From positions 186,001-250,000 of the forward strand of contig NZ_SNWQ01000002.1 in NCBI RefSeq assembly GCF_004361855.1: DNA of 64,000 bases, in the 5' to 3' direction. Shown in pieces: positions 44,064 to 52,178 of the stretch. This DNA comes from Kribbella caucasensis (GTDB lineage: Bacteria > Actinomycetota > Actinomycetes > Propionibacteriales > Kribbellaceae). The number at the start of each line of letters is the position of its first letter. The stretch's first letter is position 1. Position numbers and translations under genes: made by a program. Under the pieces are notes generated by a model. It was not told the origin of the DNA, did not search any database, and saw nothing but the letters and a program-made list of their open reading frames with translations.

Positions 44064-44692
44064 TCGTCCTCGCTCGCGATCGCGTTGATGGCGGCAGCGG
44101 TCATCGCGCTGCCACCCCGGCGGCCCCGGACCACCAGATACTCCAGCCCCAGGTCGTTCGCCGCCAACGCGTCCTTCGACTCGGCGGCCCCGATGAACCC
44201 GACCGGGATCCCCAGTACCGCGGCCGGTCGGGGCGCGCCGTCGGCGATCAGCTCCAGCAACCGGAACAACGCGGTCGGAGCGTTGCCCACGGCAACCACC
44301 GAGCCTTCGAGCCGGTCCAGCCAGAGGTCGAGAGCGGCCGCGCTCCGGGTGGTTTCCAGCTTGGCGGCGAGCCCGGGCACGGCCGGATCGCTCAACGTGC
44401 AGACGACCTCGTTGTCCGCGGGCAACCTGCGCCGGGTGACTCCCGCCGCCACCATCGCCGCGTCGCACAGGATCGGCGCACCTTGTCGCAGCGCCGCCCG
44501 GGCACTTTTCACCACGTTGGGCGACCACGCGAGGTCCGTGACCAGATCGGTCATCCCGCAGGCGTGGATCATCCGGACCGCGACCTGCGCGACGTCCGCC
44601 GGCAGGCTGTCCAGCGCCGCCTCGGCCCGGATCGTCGCGAACGACCGCCGGTAGATCTCCGCGCCGTCGGTCACGTACTCGTACCTGCTCAC
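44060..44692 (-). CDS. cobH: Precorrin-8X methylmutase
   Basis: A 210-residue enzyme that moves a methyl group to form hydrogenobyrinic acid. Signatures are [31 protein letters not shown] with the catalytic His, [39 protein letters not shown] and [19 protein letters not shown] at 44692 overlaps the cobG stop (GTGA); its 3' end overlaps cobIJ. Length is normal and all expected blocks are present. The operon order is cobG-cobH-cobIJ. Confidence 0.95.
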   Translation of the reverse strand: MSRYEYVTDGAEIYRRSFATIRAEAALDSLPADVAQVAVRMIHACGMTDLVTDLAWSPNVVKSARAALRQGAPILCDAAMVAAGVTRRRLPADNEVVCTLSDPAVPGLAAKLETTRSAAALDLWLDRLEGSVVAVGNAPTALFRLLELIADGAPRPAAVLGIPVGFIGAAESKDALAANDLGLEYLVVRGRRGGSAMTAAAINAIASEDE

Positions 44693-45978
44693 CGAATCCC
44701 CATCACAGTCAGTTCGGCGGCCACGGCAGGACTGCCGTCGACCGAGTAGCCGTCGCCCACCGCGAGCACGTCGACGAACTCGCCGGCGGGCTTGCCGCAT
44801 CTCCGCTCACACCCGGACCAGTGCACCGGTCGCTGGTTTTTCGGCTGGCGTGGCGTCAGCCGGCGCGCATCGCTCCGTACATCCGCCAACGCCTTCGCGC
44901 AACTGGGCTTACCCGCGCACGCCGTCACCTTGTTCCACGGCGACCCCGCATCCGTCACCAGCCCAACCTCGTGCAGCGCTCCCACGGCCGGCTCAGTCAG
45001 ACCAGTTAGTACTACGGACCGCCAGGGCGTCACCCGAAGTTGCTGTGGACCCAACTCGACCAGAGCGGCAACCTGGTCCGCCTCCAGACTCCCCAACGGA
45101 ACCGTCACCACCAGGGCCACCCGTCCATCACCCTGCCCGTGCAACCCAGCCCGAGCGGCCTCACCCGACGGCAGCGCGCCCGCCCGACCCACTCGCCCGG
45201 CCGTCGCGGGTCCACCACCGCCCGTCGCGGCTCCACCGCCGCCCGTCTGCCCGCCGGTCGCGGCTCCGCCGCCGCTGCCCATCCGCTCGCCGCTGCCCGT
45301 CCACATGTCCAGGCGAGCCACCACCGCCTCGTCCCCGTTCTCCAGTTCGGCCAGCCGCCAGGCCGACGATTGCTGCGCCTCCCGCTCGTCCAGGAACGCC
45401 TCGGCAGCCGCCAGCATCACCGGGACGACCTCGTCCGACCCCAACCTGATCCCGGTGTCCCTGCCCGCGAGCACGAGTGCGCCCTGCTCCGCGCTCACCA
45501 TCTGGATCGCCACGTCGGCCCCCGCCCGCGCCAGATCACCCCGACCGTCGTCCAGCGCGAACAAGAACCGCCCGGGCAACTCCGCGAACCGCGTCCGCGC
45601 GCACAACTGACGATCCAGGTCGCCCGCAGCCGTCAGTACGTCGTACAGGCTGTGCTGGTCGAGCCCGGAGAGTGGGGAGGCGAGGATGTTGCGGATCCGC
45701 TCGTGCGAGATCGACGGGAGCAGACCGGCGTCGTACAGCCGGTCGGATAGCTCTCGGGGAGCGCCGGGGCGGAGTGCGCGGATCTGGATGTTCCCCCGCG
45801 AGGTCAGCTCGAGCCGCCCGTCCCCGAGGTCGGCGGAAGCGCCAGCAAGCACCTCCAGCTGTGCCGGCGTCAGCAACCCCCCAGGCAGCCGCACGCGCGC
45901 CAGTCCACCGTCAGCTGCCTCGTGCACAGCCAGAACACCCGGACAACGGTCCGGCCGACTCCTCTCTGAGCTGTGCAC
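44689..45978 (-). CDS. cobG: Precorrin-3B synthase (CobG)
   Basis: A 429-residue sulfite/nitrite-reductase-like monooxygenase for the oxygen-dependent ring-contraction step. It has the ferredoxin-like half-domains ([36 protein letters not shown]) and the 4Fe-4S ligands in [13 protein letters not shown] and [11 protein letters not shown]. Between the two halves, near residues 230-280, sits a Gly/Ala/Thr-rich stretch ([16 protein letters not shown] and similar) not expected in the family. GTG at 45978 is the first gene of the operon. No B12 riboswitch was recognised upstream. Confidence 0.92.
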   Translation of the reverse strand: MHSSERSRPDRCPGVLAVHEAADGGLARVRLPGGLLTPAQLEVLAGASADLGDGRLELTSRGNIQIRALRPGAPRELSDRLYDAGLLPSISHERIRNILASPLSGLDQHSLYDVLTAAGDLDRQLCARTRFAELPGRFLFALDDGRGDLARAGADVAIQMVSAEQGALVLAGRDTGIRLGSDEVVPVMLAAAEAFLDEREAQQSSAWRLAELENGDEAVVARLDMWTGSGERMGSGGGAATGGQTGGGGAATGGGGPATAGRVGRAGALPSGEAARAGLHGQGDGRVALVVTVPLGSLEADQVAALVELGPQQLRVTPWRSVVLTGLTEPAVGALHEVGLVTDAGSPWNKVTACAGKPSCAKALADVRSDARRLTPRQPKNQRPVHWSGCERRCGKPAGEFVDVLAVGDGYSVDGSPAVAAELTVMGIR

Positions 45979-46037
45979 CCGCCGATGCTACGTCCCCACT
46001 TTCCGGCGACCGCACAAGGTGCGGACAAGCTATGACT

Positions 46038-46090
46038 TTGAGCACGGCCCAGTCGACTTCCGGCGTTCCCGGTAACCGACGCGTGCCCAA
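46038..46090. repeat. 53-bp palindromic repeat, copy 1
   Basis: Starts TTGAGCAC and ends GTGCCCAA (arm pairing 7 of 8). Same length and termini as the copies at 46111, 51575 and 51659; it may be in inverse orientation. Confidence 0.65.
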
Positions 46091-46110
46091 GGCGCGGGAT
46101 GGAATAGACC

Positions 46111-46163
46111 TTGGGTACCGAGTGGTCGTCTGGCGGCCGATTCGGTGGCTGGTGGGTGCTCAA
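46111..46163. repeat. 53-bp palindromic repeat, copy 2
   Basis: Starts TTGGGTACC and ends GGTGCTCAA, 20 bp after copy 1. The core GGCCGATTCGGTGGCTGG resembles copy 4. Confidence 0.7.
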
Positions 46164-46258
46164 GGTCGTGAGGCGGCTCGTGGACGGGATGATCACCTTC
46201 AGGCTGGGTCGCTGGCTGGATCATCCGGTAACAGATAATCCCGCGCTAGCATGAACGC

Positions 46259-46741
46259 ATGGCGCAGACACCTCTTCGGACCGTTCCGGACCTGACCGGC
46301 CTGCTCAAACACGCCGGGCACGTGCTGGAGACGCAGCTGACCGCGGCGCTGGCCGAGGTCGGGATGACGCCGCGGATGCAGTGCGTACTGCTCTACGCGC
46401 TCGAGGAAGAGCGGACCCAGGTCCAGCTCGCCGAGCTAGCCTACCTCGACAAGACCACCATGGTCGGCACAGTCGACGCCTTGGAGAAGGCCGGATACGC
46501 GGAGCGGAAGCCGTCCGCGACCGACCGCCGGGCCCGGATCGTCGCCGTCACCGAGGCCGGCGCCAAGGCGGCCGAGGAGGGTCAGCGCATCGTCGACCAG
46601 GTCCACGCGGACGCCCTCGCCGCCCTCGCGGCCTCCCAGCGCACCCACTTCGCCGACGCCCTCATCGAGCTCGTCGGCCATCACCTCGCCACCCCCGTCG
46701 TGGCCCAGCCGGTACGCCGGGCACGTCAGCGCCTCGCTTAA
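46259..46741 (+). CDS. MarR-family transcriptional regulator
   Basis: A 160-residue winged-helix regulator with QLAELAYLDKTTMVGTVDALEKAGYAERKP and wing ATDRRARIVAVTEAGAKAAEE. ATG at 46259; a nearby ATG at 46251 is out of frame. It is followed in the same direction by an MFS exporter after an 83-bp gap. MarR proteins of this type usually repress the adjacent efflux gene until a drug or phenolic ligand binds. A short motif, ACAGAT, occurs upstream of this gene (46231) and, inverted, upstream of the MFS gene. Confidence 0.9.
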   Translation: MAQTPLRTVPDLTGLLKHAGHVLETQLTAALAEVGMTPRMQCVLLYALEEERTQVQLAELAYLDKTTMVGTVDALEKAGYAERKPSATDRRARIVAVTEAGAKAAEEGQRIVDQVHADALAALAASQRTHFADALIELVGHHLATPVVAQPVRRARQRLA

Positions 46742-46762
46742 TCCAATAGAAGATCGTCTGCT

Positions 46763-46776
46763 ACAGAACTATCTGT
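46763..46776 (+). promoter_or_regulatory. Candidate MarR site before the MFS gene
   Basis: ACAGAACTATCTGT: 5-bp arms ACAGA/TCTGT around ACTA. The related ACAGAT lies in inverse orientation upstream of marR itself (46231-46236). Confidence 0.4.
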
Positions 46777-46824
46777 TAAGGTCGTTCTTGTCCTGCTCTC
46801 TGCAGCCCGACAAGGAGACGACCG

Positions 46825-48309
46825 GTGACCAACACGACAACCCCCGAGCACCCATCAGCGGACTCGAGCCTCGAGCACACAGCAGCCGACCGGAGTTCCG
46901 GGGGAGGGCCGCAGTCGCGCAGGCGGCGGGCGCAGGTCCTCGCGGTGCTGTGCGCGATGCAGCTGATGATCATCCTCGACGGGACCGTGGTGACGGTCGC
47001 GTTGCCGACGATCCAGGGGGATCTCGGGTTCTCCCAGGCGGGGCTGGCCTGGGTGATGAACAGCTACCTGATCGCCTTCGCCGGTCTGCTCCTGCTGTCC
47101 GGCCGGCTAGGCGACCTGATCGGCAGCAAACGGGTCTTCGTCGCGGGCCTCGGTGTCTTCACCCTCGCCTCGCTGATCTGCGGCGTCGCCACCAGTGCCG
47201 AAGTACTGATCGCCGGCCGTTTCCTCCAGGGCGTCGGCGGCGCGCTCGCCTCGGCCGTGATCCTCGGCCTGATCGTCGGGCTCTACCCGGAACCAGGCGA
47301 GCAGGCTCGTGCGATGGGCGTGTACGGCTTCACCTCGGCCGGTGGTGCGTCGATCGGCCTGATCCTCGGCGGCGTCATCACCCAGACGGTCGGCTGGCAC
47401 TGGTCCTTCCTGATCAACATTCCGATCGGCCTGGCCGCACTGGTCCTCGCCGTACGGCTGCTCTCGCCCGAGCGAGGCATCGGCCTCGGCAAGGGCGCCG
47501 ACCTGATCGGAGCCGCCCTGGTGACCGCCGGCCTCTCCTTGGGCGTCTACACGATCGTCCAGACCGCCGAGCCGACCGCCGAACTACTCCGCACGCTCGT
47601 GCTCGCCGTGGTGACCCTGGCCTTTCTCGGCGGCTTCGTACTACGCCAGGCGCGGGCCACCCACCCGTTGCTGTCCCTGCACATCTTCCGCCGTCGCCAG
47701 GTGACCGCGGCCAACCTCGTCGTGATCCTGTTGTTCGCGGCCGGATTCGGCTTCCAGTTCATGACCGCGCTGTACGTCCAGCGGGTGCTCGGCTTCGACT
47801 CCTTGCAGACCGGCCTGGCGTTCCTCCCGGCGCCGCTGACCGGTGCGGTGATGTCACTGTTCATCGGTCCGCGGCTGACGGTCCGGTTCGGCTCCCGCAC
47901 GATCCTGGTGGCCGGACTGGCCACGCTTCTGGTCGCACTCCTGGTCATGAACCAGGCGCCCGTCGGCGGCTCGTACGTCGTGAACGTGGCACCGGCGCTG
48001 CTCCTGATCGGTGCCGGCACCGGGGTCGGTATCCCGGCCGCGATCATGCTGGCGATGTCCGGTGCGGACGCGGCCGACGCCGGCCTGGCATCGGGGCTCA
48101 ACAACACCGCCCAGCAGGCCGGCGCCGCAGTCGGTACCGCAGTACTCGCAACCCTCGCGGCTTCACAGACCGCCACGCGACTCGGTGAAGGTGCTGCCGA
48201 GGTCGGTGCGCTCCGCGACGGCTACAGCGCCGCGTTCCTGGCCGCAGCCGGCTTCGTAGCAGCAGCCATCCTGCTCACCGGCACGCTGCTACGCCCCGCC
48301 AAGTCCTGA
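46825..48309 (+). CDS. MFS drug exporter, DHA2 (EmrB/QacA) family
   Basis: A 494-residue 14-helix transporter. Motif D1-like LDGTVVTVALPTIQGDLGFS, motif A LLLSGRLGDLIGSKRVF, the motif C region GFTSAGGASIGLILGGVI and PIGLAALVLAV are typical of DHA2 antiporters. The polar N-terminal 35 residues precede the first helix. GTG at 46825 follows AAGGAGAC. It is probably controlled by the adjacent MarR and exports a drug or toxic metabolite using the proton gradient; the substrate is unknown. Confidence 0.93.
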   Translation: MTNTTTPEHPSADSSLEHTAADRSSGGGPQSRRRRAQVLAVLCAMQLMIILDGTVVTVALPTIQGDLGFSQAGLAWVMNSYLIAFAGLLLLSGRLGDLIGSKRVFVAGLGVFTLASLICGVATSAEVLIAGRFLQGVGGALASAVILGLIVGLYPEPGEQARAMGVYGFTSAGGASIGLILGGVITQTVGWHWSFLINIPIGLAALVLAVRLLSPERGIGLGKGADLIGAALVTAGLSLGVYTIVQTAEPTAELLRTLVLAVVTLAFLGGFVLRQARATHPLLSLHIFRRRQVTAANLVVILLFAAGFGFQFMTALYVQRVLGFDSLQTGLAFLPAPLTGAVMSLFIGPRLTVRFGSRTILVAGLATLLVALLVMNQAPVGGSYVVNVAPALLLIGAGTGVGIPAAIMLAMSGADAADAGLASGLNNTAQQAGAAVGTAVLATLAASQTATRLGEGAAEVGALRDGYSAAFLAAAGFVAAAILLTGTLLRPAKS

Positions 48310-48358
48310 GCCCAACGCCCGGTGCCGTGGGCAACTACAGCACCGGGCTGCCAAAGCA

Positions 48359-49126
48359 TTACGCCTTTGGTCGGTGGTTCCTGCGCAGGAGGTAGGTGTC
48401 CATGATCCAGCCCTTGCGATCGCGTGCCTCGGCCCGGATCCGCTCGATCTCACCGGCCACCTCGGACAGCCGGCCCGCGACGAGCAGCTCGTCCGGCGTA
48501 CCGAGGTAGGCGCCCCAGTAGATGTCGGCATCCTGATCCGCGTGCGCGCTGAACGCGGTCTGCGCGTCGAGCATCACCACCACATCGTCGACGTCGTCCG
48601 GCCACTCCTTCGCCAGCCGCCGCCCGGTGGTGACCTGGATCGGCTTCCCCACCTGGTTCAGCCCGACCCGGTGCCGGGCCGCCAGCGCGGACACGCTGCT
48701 GATCCCCGGAATCACGTCGACCTCGAAGCTCAGCTCGCCGCGCGCCAGGATGTCGTCGAGGATCGCCAGCGTGCTGTCGTACAACGACGGGTCGCCCCAG
48801 ACCAGGAACGCGCCGGTCTGGTCGGGCTTCAGCGATTCGGCGATCATCCCCGCGCACACATCCGCCCGCCGGCGCCGCCAGTCGTCCACCGACTCGACAT
48901 ACGCCTCGCTGGTCCGATCCCGCTCCGGATCCCGCCCGACGACGACCTCGTACGCAGCCCCGGTCGCGTGCCGCCGCAGGATCTCCTCCCGCAGCTCGAC
49001 CAGCTCCTGCTTCACCTCGCCCTTGTCGAGCACGAAGAAGACGTCCACCTCCGCGATCGCCTTCACCGCCTGCACGGTCAGGTAGTCCGGATCCCCGGCC
49101 CCGATCCCGATCACCTTGATCTCCAT
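48359..49126 (-). CDS. cobF: Precorrin-6A synthase (deacetylating)
   Basis: A 255-residue SAM-dependent methyltransferase of aerobic B12 synthesis (C1 methylation with release of acetate). It has the tetrapyrrole-methylase start KVIGIGAGDPDYLTVQAVKAI, then GAFLVWGDPSLYDSTLAIL, VIPGISSVSALAARHRVGLNQ and VVMLDAQTAF, which is characteristic of CobF. ATG at 49126. It is separated from the cobG-cobH-cobIJ operon by the divergently oriented marR-MFS pair. It ends before zwf, which runs in the same direction 32 bp upstream, so it could be read with zwf. Confidence 0.94.
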   Translation of the reverse strand: MEIKVIGIGAGDPDYLTVQAVKAIAEVDVFFVLDKGEVKQELVELREEILRRHATGAAYEVVVGRDPERDRTSEAYVESVDDWRRRRADVCAGMIAESLKPDQTGAFLVWGDPSLYDSTLAILDDILARGELSFEVDVIPGISSVSALAARHRVGLNQVGKPIQVTTGRRLAKEWPDDVDDVVVMLDAQTAFSAHADQDADIYWGAYLGTPDELLVAGRLSEVAGEIERIRAEARDRKGWIMDTYLLRRNHRPKA

Positions 49127-49158
49127 GACCCGGGAGCCTAGCTCCAGACCCTGTTTCG

Positions 49159-50655
49159 TCAGCGTTTGCCTTGGCGCCACTCTCGTTCGAAGGGGAGGCG
49201 CCAGGCGTGCGGGGCGATGAGCTGGTGGATGGCGTTGGGGCCCCAGGTGCCGGGAGCGTACGGCTTGACCGGCGGCTGGTCGTCGAGGAGGGGAGCGGAG
49301 CGTTCCCAGAGGGACTCGATGCCTTCGGCGGTGGTGAAGAGGGTGTGGTCGCCGCGCATCGCGTCGAGGATCAGCCGTTCGTACGCCTCCAGGACGTCCG
49401 CCGCGGACTCCGTCTCCTGGGTGGAGAACTGCATCGACAGCTTCTCCAGCCGCATCCCCGGACCGGGCCGCTTGCCGTAGAAGGACAGCGAGACGCGGGA
49501 CGAGTCGGCCAGGTCGAAGGTCAGGTGGTCCGGGCCCTGGGCGCCGACCCCGGAACCGGCCGGGAACATCGTCTTCGGCGCCTCCTTGAAGGCGATCGAG
49601 ATGATCCGCATGCCCTCGGCCATCCGCTTGCCGGTCCGCAGGTAGAACGGCACGCCGGCCCAGCGCCAGTTGTCGATGCCGACCTTCATCGCGATGAACG
49701 TCTCGGTGTCGGAGTCCGGTGCGACGCCGTCCTCGGCGCGGTAGCCGCCGTACTGGCCGCGGACCACGTCCGACGGGTGGATCGGCAGCATCGAACGGAA
49801 GACCTTGTTCTTCTCCTCCGAGATGGCTCGCGGTTCCAGCGCGGTCGGCGGTTCCATCGCGACGAACGCGAGCACCTGCAGGACGTGCGTGACCACCATG
49901 TCCTTGAACGCGCCGGTCGGCTCGTAGAAGGTGGCCCGCTGGTCCAGGCCGAGCGACTCGGGGATGTCGATCTGCACGTGGTCGATGAAGTTGCGGTTCC
50001 AGATCGGCTCGAACAGCCCGTTCGCGAACCGGAAGGCGAGGATGTTCTGCGCCGCCTCCTTGCCCAGGAAGTGGTCGATCCGGAAGATCTGCGACTCGTC
50101 GAACGTCTCGTGCACGAACGCGTTCAGCTCGACCGCGCTGGCCAGGTCGTCACCGAACGGCTTCTCCATCACCACCCGGGCGCGGTCGACCAGGTCGGCG
50201 TCGCGCAACATCTCGATCACCGAGCGGGCCGCCTTCGGGGGCACCGACAGGTAGTGCAGCCGGCAGGTGTCCGGGCCGAGCAGGGCCTCCGCGTTCTTCA
50301 CCGCCTCGGCGAGCGCGTCCGGCCCGGAGTCGCGTGGCACGTACTCGAGCCGGTCCGCGAACTGCGCCCACTGCTCGTCGCTGATCTCGCGCATCCCGAA
50401 GGTGTCCACCGCTTCGCGGGCACGGGCGCGGAACTCGTCCGTGGTCAGCTCCTCGGTCGCCGTACCGATGATCCGTACGTCGGGCGCGAACCGGGACTGC
50501 TGCAGGTACGCCAGTCCCGGCAACAGCTTCCGTTTGGCCAGGTCGCCGGTAGCCCCGAACAGCACGATCACGTGCGGCGCCAACGGGTCGGGATCACGCC
50601 GCGACGGCCGCGATCCCGGTGCCGGATAGGCGATGGTCTGTGTACGGTCAGGCAT
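49159..50655 (-). CDS. zwf: Glucose-6-phosphate 1-dehydrogenase
   Basis: A 498-residue enzyme, first step of the oxidative pentose-phosphate route. NADP-binding motif is VLFGATGDLAKRKLLPGL; MEKPFGDD and the catalytic RIDHFLGKEAAQNILAFRF follow, then PFYLRTGKRM. ATG at 50655 has AGGAGG 6-11 bp upstream, and places the start before a short Pro/Arg-rich leader typical of actinobacterial Zwf. It stands alone rather than with tal/pgl/opcA genes. Length is normal. Confidence 0.96.
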   Translation of the reverse strand: MPDRTQTIAYPAPGSRPSRRDPDPLAPHVIVLFGATGDLAKRKLLPGLAYLQQSRFAPDVRIIGTATEELTTDEFRARAREAVDTFGMREISDEQWAQFADRLEYVPRDSGPDALAEAVKNAEALLGPDTCRLHYLSVPPKAARSVIEMLRDADLVDRARVVMEKPFGDDLASAVELNAFVHETFDESQIFRIDHFLGKEAAQNILAFRFANGLFEPIWNRNFIDHVQIDIPESLGLDQRATFYEPTGAFKDMVVTHVLQVLAFVAMEPPTALEPRAISEEKNKVFRSMLPIHPSDVVRGQYGGYRAEDGVAPDSDTETFIAMKVGIDNWRWAGVPFYLRTGKRMAEGMRIISIAFKEAPKTMFPAGSGVGAQGPDHLTFDLADSSRVSLSFYGKRPGPGMRLEKLSMQFSTQETESAADVLEAYERLILDAMRGDHTLFTTAEGIESLWERSAPLLDDQPPVKPYAPGTWGPNAIHQLIAPHAWRLPFEREWRQGKR

Positions 50656-50782
50656 TCCTGGTCCTCCTACGGACGCCGCCCAAGCAACACGCAAAGTGTA
50701 GGCGCGAGGAGGGAGCGAAGACCTGACCGGGAGTGACCGCCGCAGAGTCAATCGTCGGGTCGGCCGCCGGGTCAGCCGCAGG

Positions 50783-51172
50783 TCAGCTGGCGGGTGCGGA
50801 TTGCCACAGCCCGAGCACGTTGCCCTCCGAATCCTCGAAGTAGGCCGCGAAGCCCATCTCGCCGACCGCGAACTTCCCGGTCACCGTCTTGCCGCCGAGG
50901 TTCTCGATCGACGAGAGCGCCGCCTCGATGTCGTCCACGTCGACCGTCAGCACCGGGCTGGTGGCCGACCCGGTCGCCCGGTCGAACATGCCGCCGTTGA
51001 TGTACCCGGTCTCGATCGGGAAGCCCTCCTCGGACACCGGCCCGGTCGACACCGACGTGTACTGCAGATCCGGCATCACGTTCACCTGCCACCCGAACGC
51101 CTCGGCGTAGAACGCACGCGCCCGATCCCCGTCGTCGAACGGAATCTCGAAATGCACCAATCGTCCAGCCAT
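50783..51172 (-). CDS. VOC-family (glyoxalase/bleomycin-resistance-like) protein
   Basis: A 129-residue protein with one VOC domain: RLVHFEIPFDDGDRARAFYAEAFGW at the N-terminus, ending AAYFEDSEGNVLGLWQS. Both are standard for the fold, where two such modules form a metal site. The substrate is unknown. ATG at 51172 is preceded by GGGAGGGG, a good ribosome-binding site, which rules out the longer in-frame start at 51187. No clear operon partner. Confidence 0.88.
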   Translation of the reverse strand: MAGRLVHFEIPFDDGDRARAFYAEAFGWQVNVMPDLQYTSVSTGPVSEEGFPIETGYINGGMFDRATGSATSPVLTVDVDDIEAALSSIENLGGKTVTGKFAVGEMGFAAYFEDSEGNVLGLWQSAPAS

Positions 51173-51247
51173 CACAACCCCTCCCACGGTTTGTCCCCCT
51201 CGACGCTAAACCCCTACCCGCCCACCCACCAGACTCCAGCCGGCGGA

Positions 51248-51475
51248 TCAGGTGGTCGGCTGGGACTGGGCTGGGTGTTCGACCAGGGCGATGACGCGGG
51301 TCGCCATGAAGCGCGCGGTGCGGACAACGACTCCGCTGCGCGTCACCTCGGTCACCTCGACCACACCGCGCCGTACGGCGGTTTCCACCCGGCGCCCGGC
51401 CTTCGTGGCGACGATTTCGTAGCCGCGGGTCGTTTCCCCGGCATCCACGACGATCTCTACCCGGTCACCCTTCAT
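51248..51475 (-). CDS. Small DUF1918-like protein
   Basis: A 75-residue protein, mostly beta-rich (GDRVEIVVDAGETTRGYEIVATKAG, VVEVTEVTRSGVVVRTARFMATRVI). It loosely resembles the small DUF1918 family. ATG at 51475 follows GGGAG. It lies between the VOC gene and the repeat-bearing gap; I cannot confirm expression or function. Confidence 0.5.
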   Translation of the reverse strand: MKGDRVEIVVDAGETTRGYEIVATKAGRRVETAVRRGVVEVTEVTRSGVVVRTARFMATRVIALVEHPAQSQPTT

Positions 51476-51574
51476 CGCTCACCATCTCCCGCAACTCGGC
51501 CCCACCCCCAGGGTCGCAGGCGGGTACGACAGTCAGGCGACGCTGTCGTAGTGGGCGCCCGCTGTGGTTCCACC

Positions 51575-51627
51575 TTGGGCACCCGCCAGTCGCCAGACCG
51601 CCGGATCCGTGGCCTGCCGGTGCTCAA
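51575..51627. repeat. 53-bp palindromic repeat, copy 3
   Basis: Starts TTGGGCACC, ends GGTGCTCAA, core CGCCGGATCCGTGGCC. Exactly 53 bp, like the other copies. Confidence 0.75.
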
Positions 51628-51658
51628 AGTGCTGGCCGTGCGGGCCGGGGCGCACACC

Positions 51659-51711
51659 TTGAGCACCGACCGGTCATCGATTCGCCGGATTCGTGGCCGG
51701 CTGGTGCTCAA
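51659..51711. repeat. 53-bp palindromic repeat, copy 4
   Basis: Starts TTGAGCACC, ends GGTGCTCAA (9-bp perfect arms), core CGCCGGATTCGTGGCC. It lies 31 bp after copy 3. Confidence 0.75.
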
Positions 51712-51783
51712 ACCCGAGAGGCGCGCGGTGAAGGTGCGCCGGTGGTACTGCGTGGGGGCGGTTGGTGGGTCCTACCGTGGGGG

Positions 51784-51810
51784 TGTCTGTTTCTGCTGAT
51801 GTTGTTCGTC
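51784..51810 (+). promoter_or_regulatory. ECF-type promoter of the DGPF-sigma operon
   Basis: TGTCTG (51784-51789), 17-bp spacer, CGTC (51807-51810) followed by GGTGGGG. The same arrangement precedes the gene at 53438. It resembles the reported ECF42 pattern (TGTCGA-like -35, short CG-rich -10). It is 30 bp from the DGPF start. Confidence 0.7.
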
Positions 51811-51839
51811 GGTGGGGTGAGACGACGTGGAGGAGGATC

Positions 51840-52178
51840 GTGAAGTACTTGCTGATGATCTGTGGTGACGAGTCGGCCGAGGCGCATGCCAACGACGGGT
51901 GTGGCGGGTGGTCGGAGGAGATGGAGCAGCGGGGTGTGGTCGAGGGCGGGGCCGGGTTGCGGCCGCCGTCGGAGGCCACGACGGTCCGGGTGCGAGACGA
52001 CGAGCTGCTGTTGACCGACGGGCCGTTCGCGGAGACCAAGGAGCAGATCGGTGGGTTCGTGCTGATCAACTGCGCCAACCTGGACGAGGCCATCGAGATC
52101 GCCGCCAAGCACCCGGCGGCGGGCTACGGCACGATCGAGATCCGGCCCGTGCTGGACGTTCCGCCGGAGTACGTGTGA
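51840..52178 (+). CDS. DGPF/YCII-related protein
   Basis: A 112-residue single-domain protein of the YCII-like DGPF family. KYLLMICGDESAEAH is followed by LLLTDGPFAETKEQIGGFVLI (the DGPF signature) and EIRPVLDVPPEYV. ECF42 sigma factors are typically encoded beside such proteins. The GTG at 51840 has GGAGGAGG upstream. Its stop overlaps the sigma GTG (GTGA). DGPF proteins are probable targets and possibly partners of the sigma; the enzymatic role is unknown. Confidence 0.9.
   Translation: MKYLLMICGDESAEAHANDGCGGWSEEMEQRGVVEGGAGLRPPSEATTVRVRDDELLLTDGPFAETKEQIGGFVLINCANLDEAIEIAAKHPAAGYGTIEIRPVLDVPPEYV

Larger units (their letters stand above)
51476..51783. other. Gap with two palindromic repeats upstream of the sigma operon
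   Basis: No gene was seen. It is almost filled by two 53-bp repeat copies and their 31-bp spacer. Minor open frames across it lack ribosome-binding sites and coding character. Confidence 0.6.

Noticed and set aside
45979..46258. Cobalamin riboswitch upstream of cobG
   Set aside because: No B12-box-like sequence was recognised on the minus strand; the gap is largely explained by two palindromic repeats.
51476..51783. Small genes in the gap before the sigma operon
   Set aside because: Frames here are made of the 53-bp repeats, lack ribosome-binding sites and show no domain.
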